This document shows, one piece after another, positions 34,679 to 45,000 of a DNA stretch of 64,000 nucleotides. The stretch lies in NCBI RefSeq assembly GCF_900141785.1, contig NZ_FQYP01000005.1, forward strand, positions 310,001 to 374,000, in the 5' to 3' direction. The translations under genes and the position numbers were made by a program. The stretch comes from Aquimarina spongiae. Its GTDB lineage: Bacteria; Bacteroidota; Bacteroidia; Flavobacteriales; Flavobacteriaceae. The number at the start of each line of letters is the position of its first letter. Position 1 is the first letter of the stretch. The notes beneath the pieces were generated by a model, which did not search any database, was not told the DNA's origin, and worked only from the letters and a program-made list of their open reading frames with translations.

Positions 34679-35056
34679 GCACAACTCATGTATATAGTTG
34701 CTAAAGATAACTATATATCCAAATAGTAAGAAATACAGTTAACCCATTGATCCTTTACAATAGAACATAAAAATAATATTCTCTAGTAAAAAAGCGAGGC
34801 CTAATAAAAATAGAGGTAGCGAAATGAAAAAACAAAGGTGGAGTTTAGTACAAGACCGGACGATAAAAAGTATCCATATCTACCAGAACCGGGACAAACG
34901 GACCACTAAAGGGGGGTATTGGATTCCTGTTATCCCCAAAACAGTATATAACATCCCGTTTTTAACTAGGTTGAGCACTAATTGTTGGATACCTCCTTCA
35001 GATGGTTCTTTTTTGTTGGAATTTATATTCAAAAGTCAATGAAAATACTAATTCAA
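34679..35056 (+). repeat. Dispersed repeat R1, copy C
   Basis: This copy begins ACAACTCATGTATATAG directly 5' of the minus-strand AraC-GyrI gene, then a hairpin TATATAGTTG-CTAAAGA-TAACTATATA. Its core reads KQRWSLVQDRTIKSIHIYQN, then IPFLTRLSTNCWI, the best-preserved version of the shared frame. A 72-residue open stretch is not credible as a gene because the other copies are disrupted. The lipoprotein gene begins ~100 bp downstream. Confidence 0.75.
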
Positions 35057-35161
35057 ATGAAAAAACAATTACAGTCAATAACATATCATCTGTTTATGAT
35101 GTTGACAATCTTTGTCGTTTATAGTCAAAATATAATGGCACTAATTTTAAAGAAAATAAGA

Positions 35162-36271
35162 ATGAAAACTTTGGGGATACTTTTTTTGACTGCATTTATT
35201 TTATTGTCTTGCAATAGTGATGATGTGCCAGATCAACTTCTGACAAGGGCTGTGGTGGCATTAGAGACTGCCCAACTTAGTCAATTTGATGTAAACACGG
35301 ATTTAGAAATTTCTATAGAGACTATAAATGGTTTTACTGTTGATCAAATAAATGTTCTTAGAAATAATGAAATAGTTGCAAATGCTATCATATCTGGTAA
35401 CTCGGCTACGTTTAATAGCTCAAGCTTAATTCCTTTTCAATCCACAATTAATCTGGATCTCGAATACACTGTTTCAAATGGGAACACTTTTAAAATACTT
35501 CAGGAAGAGGTGGATATTTTAGATCCTTTTTTCTTCACTCAAGAAATACCAACATTAAGCTTTAGAGATTCATCTGCTATTGAATATGGAAGTTTTACTG
35601 TCGGTGCAACTATTGATAATGTAGGTGTAGAATGGAAAGTAGGTAAGAAGGGTACATTTGTAAAAGCTACTCGTGTTTTTGATACTGATTCTGATGCTTT
35701 TCCTTTAAGTGCAGATACTTATATAAATCAGTTTGGAGCAAAAAAAGGGGACACTCTATTCGTAAGATTAAATGCAACTAGTGGATCGGTAGCGAAAGAA
35801 ATTGAAACATCAGTAGTTTTGGTTCCGCAGAGTTTTGGTGTGGATCTCGAGTTGAAAATTGGTTCAATTGATGATATAAACGAAACCAATTTGTTTGATC
35901 CCAACGTATTTTCTGATGGAGATGATACTGCAGATGTAGTTTTCACAGATCCTCAAGGCATTTCTGTAAATGAAGGGACTGATATAAGTTTTGTGCGAGT
36001 TCATACTGCAGAAGAGCCGGAAGATTTTTATGCAGCATATAATGATGTTGAAGTTGCTAAATCAGATTTCGATGCCGGAACTCCTCAAACCTCCCTTCAA
36101 GTAAACGTAGGGGATATATACATTTACAGAGCGATTAGGGACTTAAAAATTGATAGCGATATAGTTGAGAAGACAGAAAACTACGGAATAATTCTGATTA
36201 CCGAAATAACTGAAACGGTAGAAGACCTTGAAATTGATTTTCTTGTCAAAGAAAACACTATTATCGAATAA
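35162..36271 (+). CDS. Flavobacterial lipoprotein, unknown function
   Basis: The start at ATG 35162 gives MKTLGILFLTAFILLSCNSD, with a lipobox LLSC. The open frame extends upstream into repeat R1 but that part is not signal-like. The mature 350 residues form repeated beta-rich modules with no Cys. EVDILDPFFFTQEIPTLSFR and VGVEWKVGKKGTFVKATRVF suggest Ig-like or SusE-type folds. No partner SusC/SusD is adjacent. It is likely outer-membrane anchored and surface exposed. Repeat R2 copy C follows its stop within 15 bp. Confidence 0.75.
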   Translation: MKTLGILFLTAFILLSCNSDDVPDQLLTRAVVALETAQLSQFDVNTDLEISIETINGFTVDQINVLRNNEIVANAIISGNSATFNSSSLIPFQSTINLDLEYTVSNGNTFKILQEEVDILDPFFFTQEIPTLSFRDSSAIEYGSFTVGATIDNVGVEWKVGKKGTFVKATRVFDTDSDAFPLSADTYINQFGAKKGDTLFVRLNATSGSVAKEIETSVVLVPQSFGVDLELKIGSIDDINETNLFDPNVFSDGDDTADVVFTDPQGISVNEGTDISFVRVHTAEEPEDFYAAYNDVEVAKSDFDAGTPQTSLQVNVGDIYIYRAIRDLKIDSDIVEKTENYGIILITEITETVEDLEIDFLVKENTIIE

Positions 36272-36282
36272 ATTACTTGCCG

Positions 36283-36436
36283 ATACAGAAAGTAACGAAT
36301 TTATATTTCATAAGGGTTTACAAAGATTGAGGTGTACTTTTGGTGTACTAAAAAATCTAAAAAACGCAAGAAAACACAAAAAAACTTATCTGAGTCTTAT
36401 GAAAGTGACAAAAAGATTATTCAAAACAATTCACAT
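36283..36436 (+). repeat. Dispersed repeat R2, copy C
   Basis: The longest and cleanest R2 copy, 12 bp after the lipoprotein stop. It reads FIFHKGLQRLRCTFGVLKNL in the same frame as copy B and ends with GTGACAAAAAG. The three R2 copies do not share the R1 sequence. R1 copy C and this copy flank the lipoprotein gene. Confidence 0.65.
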
Positions 36437-36974
36437 TCTATGGACCACTCAGATCATAATGTAGGCTGTTTATTGATACTTCTATCCAAACTATAAAAAC
36501 ACAGAAGTATGATATCATCTATAGCCTTAGGTTCTTATGAAACACATGTTAATTATTTTATCATTACTTTTTCTTGCATTCATGGTTTAGGTGATGTTGC
36601 ACAACGTTCCAGAAATATAGCAGTTGTAATTAGTATAAAATTGAAATGATAGTGTTTACCATTGAACCCATATTTTTTGCGGTCTTAAATCCAACATTCG
36701 TAAACTTTTGTAGCACTTGTCGAGATAATAAGAATACTTCGATCAACCATTAAGATCCCAACTAGTTTATACTTCGTAAAATACTCATTATTTATATTAG
36801 AATCCTAATTTTCAGTATTGAAGAAAAGTATAAAAAATAGAATACTAGGCGTCTAAATTTATCTATATTCTCATGTATAAAATTATCTTGTCCTTTAATA
36901 AGAAATTATGGATCAAGTCAAGATATATCGGAATAGCGTTATACTTTGCTTTATTTCTAATGCATTTTTGTAAC
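36437..36974. other. Intergenic region before the CotH gene
   Basis: About 540 bp with no supported gene. A half-match to the attC-like outer stem (GCACAACGTTCC near 36600) is present without a visible partner. The final ~100 bp probably contain the promoter and leader of the CotH gene. No tRNA, terminator or repeat is otherwise evident. Confidence 0.35.
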
Positions 36975-38432
36975 ATGAGAAAGTACCTACAGCAAATAAC
37001 GCTATTATTAATTATATCTATTGTTGTTATAGGTACAGAACAAACTGTGGCCCAAAATTACCATGAAGTTATTCCAAAGACCGAAAGTTACGGGATAGAT
37101 TACAAGAATAATCTTATCGTTTGGAATGTAGACCTTACTGATTTTGCTTCTCTTTCTTCTAATAAGGACGTCCAAGTACAATTTAATGAAGGGCAGAAGT
37201 TTATATTTTCTTTAAAAGAGTTGTCTTACCAGGAAAGGCTTCAAACAAAAAATGCCGAAACCCAGTTTAGGATTTATATAACTCAATTACCAATTATTAA
37301 GATAACAATAGATACTATTAAGGATGACCCTAAAACTATTTCAAAATTTTCGTTTGCAGATAGAGATACTATTATAAATGCATCACCTGGAATAGAATAT
37401 CGAGGTAACATATCTTTAAAATTTCCAAAAAAAACCTATGATCTGGAGTTTTGGGAAGATGATCAAGAAGAATCAGTTGATCTTCAATTTGGTGATATGC
37501 GAAATGATGATGATTGGGTATTAGATGGTTTATATAATGAGCCATTGCGATTACGTTCTTTTTTAGCCAATACATTATGGTTGTCGATTCACCAATCGCA
37601 TTACTTAGATCAAGAAAAAGATGCCAAAAGTGGAGTCGATTTACTTTTTACCGAAGTGTTTCTGAATGAAAACTATATTGGGATTTATGCGCTAATGGAA
37701 CAAGTAGATAGAAAACTACTACAGCTCAAAAAATATAATAAGAAAAAGATAAAAGGAGAACTGTTTAAAGCATCAAGCTACAATGGAGCTCCATCTTATA
37801 AGGCTGCTCCAAAATATAAGAACATCTTTCCGCATTGGGCAGGATACGAAATAGAATATCCATATAAAAACTACAAAGCACAATGGAAAAACATTTATAA
37901 ATTCACCAGATTTGTTGTTAAATCAAAGGATTCTGTTTTCAAAAAGAAAGTCTCTAAAAAATTCAACCTGGATAATGCAATTGATTATTTTCTATTTGTA
38001 AATCTGTTGCGCGCTACAGATAATCTAGGTAAAAACTTTTATGTAGCGCGATACGACAAAAAGACCCCTTATTTTAATATTCCATGGGATTTAGATGGTG
38101 TTTTAGGAACAATTCAGGATGGAAAAAGAATATCAACTACAGACGATATTTTAAGTAACGGGTTATTTGATCGTTTGATGAAAACTAATCCTGACAATTT
38201 TAGGAGAAGACTCAAAGAAAGATGGAGTAATCTTCGTAGGCAACAACTTAGCAATGACAATTTGTTTGAAATGATCCAAGAACAATATGACTATTTCTTT
38301 GATAATAAAGTTTATGAAAGAGAGCAAATGGTATGGTTATCCGGAATTAGTTTACAAGACCATTTTGATTATATGACAACTTGGTTACTTAATCGACTTC
38401 AGTATTTGGATAAGTATTTTGATACACTTTAA
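36975..38432 (+). CDS. CotH-type kinase, exported
   Basis: The start at ATG 36975 (485 residues) gives a signal peptide MRKYLQQITLLLIISIVVIG. The upstream ATG at 36873 adds an odd second hydrophobic leader. CotH signatures follow: IEYRGNISLKFPKKTYDLEF, DDWVLDGLYNEPLRLRSFLA, FTEVFLNENYIGIYALMEQV and the metal-binding IPWDLDGVLG. CotH proteins are atypical kinases acting outside the cytoplasm on secreted proteins. A kinase-like domain also appears in the giant protein at 42013-45720, so extracytoplasmic phosphorylation may be a theme of this stretch. Substrate is unknown. Confidence 0.88.
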   Translation: MRKYLQQITLLLIISIVVIGTEQTVAQNYHEVIPKTESYGIDYKNNLIVWNVDLTDFASLSSNKDVQVQFNEGQKFIFSLKELSYQERLQTKNAETQFRIYITQLPIIKITIDTIKDDPKTISKFSFADRDTIINASPGIEYRGNISLKFPKKTYDLEFWEDDQEESVDLQFGDMRNDDDWVLDGLYNEPLRLRSFLANTLWLSIHQSHYLDQEKDAKSGVDLLFTEVFLNENYIGIYALMEQVDRKLLQLKKYNKKKIKGELFKASSYNGAPSYKAAPKYKNIFPHWAGYEIEYPYKNYKAQWKNIYKFTRFVVKSKDSVFKKKVSKKFNLDNAIDYFLFVNLLRATDNLGKNFYVARYDKKTPYFNIPWDLDGVLGTIQDGKRISTTDDILSNGLFDRLMKTNPDNFRRRLKERWSNLRRQQLSNDNLFEMIQEQYDYFFDNKVYEREQMVWLSGISLQDHFDYMTTWLLNRLQYLDKYFDTL

Positions 38433-38546
38433 AAAAAAAAGAGCCTTATTGCCTTTCTTATCGATATTTAATCCATCATAAGAGTTACCCTTTCTATCAT
38501 ATGAATTAAAGATACTGCTATCATAATACTATCTTTCTTAAGTAAA

Positions 38547-39188
38547 ATGTACAGAATCTATATTTCAATAAAACTAATACTTACAGGCTTTTGCATTTTA
38601 GCCTCCAACTATATTATGGCAATTTCAAATAACATACATCTAAAAAACAAAATTATACCTGAAGCTCTTATTAACGAGGTAGGTACAGCACTTTCATATT
38701 ATCCAGAACTGGCTGAAACCAGAATCGAATTTAAGCTCAAACCTTCATTAAAAAAATCTTTCATGAAGGCACAACCAAAATTTTCATCGCTTATTAAGAG
38801 TAAAGGGAAAAGAGAGTACGTGATTTTGATCAGCAAAGTTTTTAAAATCGATGGTATGCAATTACCATTAGCTGATATACCAAAAAACGTTTTAATAGGT
38901 TGGTTAGGGCATGAATTAGGTCACATAATGGATTATAAAAATAGAAATACCATTAATCTTATTTGGTTTGGTATACGATATTTTTTCTCTCAAAATCATA
39001 TTAGGGAAGCCGAGAGAATAGCAGATGTATATGCGATAACGCATCAAATGCAACAATACATTGTTGAAACGAAAAGGTTCATTCTGAATAATGGTAATTT
39101 CCCTATGGTATATAAAGATCGTATAAGAAAATTATACTTGTCTCCTGACGAAATTTTGTCTCTTGCTAGGGAATTAGAGGGCAATTAG
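38547..39188 (+). CDS. Zincin-like metallopeptidase, exported
   Basis: This 213-residue protein begins MYRIYISIKLILTGFCILAS, an uncleaved or cleavable signal segment. WLGHELGHIMDYKN near residue 130 contains the HExxH zinc motif (HELGH). The third ligand is probably the Glu of REAERIADVYAITHQ (E/D-x2-AD), as in gluzincins. It is probably an exported peptidase or peptidase-like protein. It lies 49 bp upstream of the HD-PycTM gene, so it may be in the same operon. Confidence 0.75.
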   Translation: MYRIYISIKLILTGFCILASNYIMAISNNIHLKNKIIPEALINEVGTALSYYPELAETRIEFKLKPSLKKSFMKAQPKFSSLIKSKGKREYVILISKVFKIDGMQLPLADIPKNVLIGWLGHELGHIMDYKNRNTINLIWFGIRYFFSQNHIREAERIADVYAITHQMQQYIVETKRFILNNGNFPMVYKDRIRKLYLSPDEILSLARELEGN

Positions 39189-39237
39189 TAGCTGTATATG
39201 TTATTCATATTTCGCAACTACTTAAAAATGAATCATA

Positions 39238-40461
39238 ATGGAATCAATACTAGAAAAATCTGAAAAATACATATTTGAACTTTTTAAAAATAAGCTTCCG
39301 AAAAAGTACCTCTATCATAATTATTTGCACACGCAAAGAGTTGTAAACTCGGCAAAAGAGATTATGGATAACTCTGAAGTTGAGGAGAAAAATCAAGAAA
39401 TCGTTTTATTGTCCGCATGGTTTCATGATACAGGTTATATCAAGGGAGAAAAGGATCATGAACTGAAAAGCGCAGAGATTGCTGAGTCTTTTTGTATTGA
39501 AAATGGAGTGGACAAGGAAAAAATTATACTAGTTAAGAATTGTATTCTAGCTACTAAATTGGATACAAAACCAAATTCTTTTTTGGAAGAAATACTTAAA
39601 GATGCTGATACTTCTCATCTTGCCAAAAATTATTTTAAAGAAGTTAGCCAATTGCTACGCCAAGAGGTACTATTGGCTCAAGGGAGAGAATACTCTGCCA
39701 AAGAATGGCGAGAAGAAAATATAAAATTGTTTACCCAAGAGCATCAATATTATACTAGGTATGCTATTGAACATTGGGAACCGGAAAAAAACAAAAACCT
39801 ACTCGGCATTCTTAAAAAAAAGAAAAAGAGAAGAAAAAAAAGAGAAAAAGAAGATTTAAAAGCAAAATTAAAAGCTAAATACAAACATGAAAGTCCTGAA
39901 AGAGGAATACAGACCTTGTATAGGGTAACCTTGCGTAATCATATTAAGTTGAGTGATATCGCAGATACCAAAGCGAATATTCTTCTCTCTGTAAATGCGA
40001 TTATTATCTCCTTGGCGTTAGCGAACTTAATTCCAAAATTGGACGCTCCGTCCAATCGTCACTTGATGATTCCTAGTTTGATATTAGTGCTATTCAGTGT
40101 GGCTGCAATTATACTTTCCATAATGTCTACACAACCAAAAGTTACAGGAGGTGAGTTTACCAAAGAACAAGTAAGGAACCGTAAAGTTAATCTGTTGTTT
40201 TTCGGGAATTTTTTTAAGATGTCCTACGAGAGGTATCAAGAGGCGATTGACGAGGTAATTAATGACAAATCATATGTTTATAAAATGCTTACAAAAGATC
40301 TGTATCTATTAGGTCTTGTGCTTAAGAAAAAATATACCCTGCTTAAAATTACATATATCGTATTTACCGCAGGGATCATTCTCTCTGTAGTAGCCTTTAT
40401 CTTGGCGTTTGCCGAAATTGATGTTGCAGGAAAAGTTGTAGAACCTATCATAACAAAATAA
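39238..40461 (+). CDS. HD-domain phosphohydrolase fused to PycTM effector domain
   Basis: This 407-residue protein has an N-terminal HD domain (about 20-180) with H31, H63-D64 (SAWFHDTGY) and D122/D124 (LKDADTSHL). A Lys/Arg-rich linker (about 193-215) follows. A C-terminal DUF5706/PycTM domain (about 222-407) begins ERGIQTLYRVTLRNHIKLSD and continues DTKANILLSVNAIIISLALA, with membrane segments near 248-266, 278-295 and 371-391. PycTM is the membrane effector of cyclic-pyrimidine (Pycsar) defence. Fusion to an HD domain suggests that it also degrades a nucleotide signal. No cyclase is adjacent. The next gene starts 9 bp downstream. Confidence 0.88.
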   Translation: MESILEKSEKYIFELFKNKLPKKYLYHNYLHTQRVVNSAKEIMDNSEVEEKNQEIVLLSAWFHDTGYIKGEKDHELKSAEIAESFCIENGVDKEKIILVKNCILATKLDTKPNSFLEEILKDADTSHLAKNYFKEVSQLLRQEVLLAQGREYSAKEWREENIKLFTQEHQYYTRYAIEHWEPEKNKNLLGILKKKKKRRKKREKEDLKAKLKAKYKHESPERGIQTLYRVTLRNHIKLSDIADTKANILLSVNAIIISLALANLIPKLDAPSNRHLMIPSLILVLFSVAAIILSIMSTQPKVTGGEFTKEQVRNRKVNLLFFGNFFKMSYERYQEAIDEVINDKSYVYKMLTKDLYLLGLVLKKKYTLLKITYIVFTAGIILSVVAFILAFAEIDVAGKVVEPIITK

Positions 40462-40470
40462 CAAAATCAT

Positions 40471-42000
40471 ATGGAAATTATTGGATCAATAGTAAAAGGA
40501 GTAATTAATTTAAAAGGAGCGCTTTCCTCTGAACCTAATCATATAGAAGCTCAGGAGAAAGTTCTTCTTGATTTGCTGAAAAAGGCTAAACATACCGAAT
40601 TTGGTAAAAAATATGGTTTCGAGTTAATTCTTCAATCCGATGAAATTCAAGAAGATTTTGCAAGAGAAGTTCCTTATTTTGATTATCATCAATTACATAG
40701 TTCATGGTGGCGTAGAGTTATTGAAGGAGAAGAAAACATAACCTGGCCAGGAAATCCAGATTATTTTGCGCTCAGTTCTGGAACTACTGGTAAGAAAAGT
40801 AAGCGGATACCTGTGACTGAAGATATGATTACAGCGATTAGACAAGCTGGAATTAAACAGGTAGAGGCATTGTCTAATTTTGATCTACCAGCTTCATTTT
40901 TTGAAAAAGAAATCATGATGTTAGGTAGTTCTACAGATTTAAAAGAGAAAGATGGGCATTTGGAAGGTGAAATTAGTGGTATTAGCGCTAGCAATATTCC
41001 ATTTTGGTTTGAAGGGTATTATAAACCAGGAAGTCAAATTGCTCAAATTGACGATTGGGACAAAAGAGTACTACGTATTGCAGAAAAAGCAAAAGATTGG
41101 GATATAGGAGCATTGAGTGGTATTCCTTCCTGGATGGAGTTGATGTTACAAAAAGTAATTGATTATCATAATGCGGATACTATTCATGATATATGGCCCA
41201 ATTTACAAGTATATACTTCGGGAGGAGTCGCTTTTGCTCCCTACGAGAAAAGTTTTAATAAGCTCTTAGCACATCCTATTACGGTTATCGATACCTATCT
41301 TGCTTCCGAAGGTTTTATAGCTTATCAAGAAAGACCCGAAACCGACGCAATGAAACTTATAACGGATAATGGGATTTATTTTGAGTTTGTTCCTTTTCAA
41401 CCGGAATACATTAACCAAGACGGGTCTCTGATGCAAGATGCACCATCTATCACTTTGGCTGATGTTGAGATGGGTCAGGATTATGTGTTGTTGATTAGTA
41501 CGGTGTCTGGTGCATGGAGATATATTATTGGTGATACTATAGAATTTACTGATATCGAGAGGGCTGAAATTAAAATTACCGGTAGAACTAAGTTTTTTCT
41601 AAATGTAGTCGGATCTCAATTATCAGTTAATAAAATGAATGCAGCGTTGAGAGAAATAGAAGAGAAATTTGATACCGAAATCCCGGAATTTACATTGGCT
41701 GCTACTCGAATTGATAATGAGTTTTATCACCATTGGTATTTGGGTACCGACACTCTAATTGATGAAGAAACTTTGGCCAATACACTGGATAAAAGCCTTA
41801 AAGATGCAAACAAAAACTACAAAGTAGCCAGAAATAAAGCATTGAAGGGAGTAAAGGTTACCAAAGTTCCTGTTGAGCTATTTGCAGAATGGAGCGGAGC
41901 GCAAAAGAAAAAAGGAGGGCAGGTAAAAATGGAACGAGTCATGTCTGAAGAAAAATTTTCAGAATGGGAAGCATTTATTTCACAAACTATTTCAAGCTAA
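40471..42000 (+). CDS. GH3 auxin-responsive promoter family protein
   Basis: This 509-residue acyl-adenylate-forming enzyme begins MEIIGSIVKGVINLKGALSS. GH3 signatures are DYFALSSGTTGKKSKRIPVT (ATP/AMP-binding P-loop, about residues 95-115), VYTSGGVAFAPYEKSF and the C-terminal ITGRTKFFLNVVGSQLSV. GH3 proteins conjugate carboxylic acids to amino acids. Bacterial substrates are mostly unknown. It is 9 bp after the HD-PycTM gene and 12 bp before the phosphatase giant, which indicates a tight operon. Confidence 0.92.
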   Translation: MEIIGSIVKGVINLKGALSSEPNHIEAQEKVLLDLLKKAKHTEFGKKYGFELILQSDEIQEDFAREVPYFDYHQLHSSWWRRVIEGEENITWPGNPDYFALSSGTTGKKSKRIPVTEDMITAIRQAGIKQVEALSNFDLPASFFEKEIMMLGSSTDLKEKDGHLEGEISGISASNIPFWFEGYYKPGSQIAQIDDWDKRVLRIAEKAKDWDIGALSGIPSWMELMLQKVIDYHNADTIHDIWPNLQVYTSGGVAFAPYEKSFNKLLAHPITVIDTYLASEGFIAYQERPETDAMKLITDNGIYFEFVPFQPEYINQDGSLMQDAPSITLADVEMGQDYVLLISTVSGAWRYIIGDTIEFTDIERAEIKITGRTKFFLNVVGSQLSVNKMNAALREIEEKFDTEIPEFTLAATRIDNEFYHHWYLGTDTLIDEETLANTLDKSLKDANKNYKVARNKALKGVKVTKVPVELFAEWSGAQKKKGGQVKMERVMSEEKFSEWEAFISQTISS

Positions 42001-42012
42001 AAAAAGATCTTA

Positions 42013-45000
42013 ATGAATTATAAATACATAATGTTCTTATGTGTTGCTCTACTTATATCTAGTTGCGCACTATATGAACCTAAGTACAGAGAAGAATTCA
42101 ATGAAGCCACACCTAATGAAGGCGAGATTGAGAAAACCTTTTACCTCATTGGAGATGCTGGTTATGCTAAGGCCGAAAAAAGTACTCCTGCCTTAACAAT
42201 CTTAAAAAAATATCTTTCAGTTCATCCCCAAAAAGGAAACTACACCATTTTTTTGGGAGATAACATATATCCAGATGGAATGCCCAAAAAAGATGCAAAG
42301 GATCGTGAGATTGCAGAGCATCGATTGGATGTTCAAATAGAAGCAGTACAAGATTTTGGTGGACAAGTGTATTTTATACCCGGTAATCATGACTGGTATA
42401 ACGAGGGCTTGAAAGGATTAGAACGAGAAGAAAAGTATTTTGAGGATCGGTTAGACGATAAAAAGCTGTTTAAACCAAAAACGGGATGTGCCCTTGAGAG
42501 CATAGAAATCTCAGAAAACATTCAATTAATTATTTTAGACTCTCAGTGGTATCTCGAGGATTGGGATCAGCACCCAACCATTAATGATAATTGTTCAGAG
42601 ATAAAGACAAGAGAAGCAATGTTCTTGGAGGTGGAAAGTGAATTGAAGAAAAATCAAAATAAAACTATTCTTTTTGCATTACACCATCCTCTTTACACCA
42701 ATGGAGTACATGGAGGGCAGTACGCTCCGGTCAAACATTTATTTCCTTCACAGAAGAAAATTCCATTACCAATTTTAGGTTCACTTGCTATGCAAATACG
42801 TACGGCAGGTGGGATTTCAACACAGGATAATCAGAATAAACAATATAAGTCATTAGTAAAAAGGCTAGAGACTCTAGCAAAGGGAGCAGAAAGAATCATA
42901 TTTGCTTCAGGACATGAACACTCATTGCAATACATTGAACACGAGGGTATCAAACAAATTGTTTCTGGTGCTGGTGCAAAAAACTCGTATGCGACCTTGA
43001 GTAATGACGGACTTTTTGCCTATGGAGGACAAGGTTTCGCAAAATTAGACATCTATAAAAATGGGTCAACATGGGTATCATATTATGGAAATCGAGACAA
43101 CGAACCATATCTTCTTTACAGTAAGGAAATTTATGGGTCTAACGTTGAGTATGATTTAAACATGCTACCACCTAAGTATCCAGCAACAATTCAAGCTTCG
43201 GTCTATGAACCAGAATCCAATGAAAAAACTGATTTTTATGAAAGTATCTGGGGGGATCACTATAGAGATGTGTACGGAACAAAAATCGAGGCCAGGGTAG
43301 CTATTTTGGATACACTTTATGGTGGATTAGAGGTAGTTCGGAAAGGAGGAGGGCATCAAACTAGATCACTACGATTAAAGGCCAAAGATGGGCGAGAATA
43401 CAATATGAGAGCACTTAAAAAAAGCGGAGTTAAATTTTTACAGTCTACTATCTTTAAGGATAATTATGTCGAGGAATCATTAGAAAATACAGTTTCTGAG
43501 GATATATTAAAAGACTTTTATACAGCATCTCATCCCTATATTTTTACCGTAATACCAATGTTATCAGATGCTGTTGGGGTGTTCCATACGAATCCAAAGA
43601 TATATTATGTGCCCAAACAGAAAGCCCTGGGTAAATTTAATATAGATCATGGAGATGAATTATACATGATTGTAGAAAGACCAGAGGAAAACCATAAGAA
43701 CTTATCTTCCTTTGGAAAACCAGATGATATAGAGAGTACATCAGATGTTTACGAACGATTACGCAGGGACGAAAAATATAAAATTGAGGAATCTTCTTAT
43801 ATCAGAGCAAGATTGTTTGATATGCTAATCGGTGATTGGGACAGGCATGAAGATCAATGGCGCTGGGCAGAGTATGAATTAGAGAATGGAGATCATATCT
43901 TTAAACCCATACCACGAGACAGGGATCAGGCTTTTTCGAATTTTGATGGTGGATTCATGGGTGCGCTACGTGGGTTATTTGGCTTTGCCAATCAATTCCA
44001 GCGTTATGATGCAGAATTAAAGGATGTAAAATGGTTAAATACTTCTGCTACTCGCCTGGATCGTACCTTGATCAAAAATAGTGGTAGAGGAGAATGGTTA
44101 GAGCAAGCAAGATTTATAAAAGAAAACCTATCTGATGAAATTATCGATAAGGCATTCGAGAATATACCTTCAGAAGCAAAGGGAGAAGATCTACAACATA
44201 TAAAGCACAGTTTAAAAGAAAGAAGAAACAACATCACAGATATTGCTAATCGTTATTATAATTACTTATCAGATTTAGTTATTGTTACAGGAACGGATAA
44301 GGATGATTACGTAGATATAGAGCGACAAGAAAATGGGAAGACTAAAATCACAATTTATAGAATTAAGAAGGGAAAAAAAGCGGATATTGTAAGTGATCGC
44401 GTTTACCATAAAAAAGATACTAAAGAAATTTGGATTTATGCTTTGGATGATGATGATAGTATCGCAGTTCATGGAAAACCGGAGAATCCTATTAAATTAA
44501 GAATTATTGGGGGGCAAAACAATGATATTTATAACATTAAAAAAGGAAGACGTGTAAAAGTATATGATCATAAAAGTAAACCCAATACAGTAGAAAAAAG
44601 AGGAGGAGCCACCTTTAAATTTACCGATAATTATAGAATAAACCATTTTAATAAAGATGAAGATGTTTTAAAAACCACTTCGATAATACCAGCTGTCGGA
44701 TTTAACCCAGATGATGGTTTACGAATCGGACCTACAGGTATTGTTTCTATAAAAGGATTCCAGCAAAATCCTTTTACAGCAACACATAAAATTTCGGGAG
44801 GATATTATTTTGCTACACAAGGATTCGATTTAGAGTATAAAGGAGAGTTCTCTGGAGTTTTGGGAGATTACAATTTATTGATAGGAGGAAGATACACTAG
44901 TCCCAATTTTGCTGTAAACTTTTTTGGATTTGGAAATGATACAGACAATAATCAAGATGATTTTGATTTCGATTACAATAGGGTGAAATTAAGTACCTAC

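Noticed and set aside
39238..40461. Complete Pycsar defence system
   Set aside because: A PycTM domain is present, but no pyrimidine cyclase gene is adjacent, so a full system is not called.
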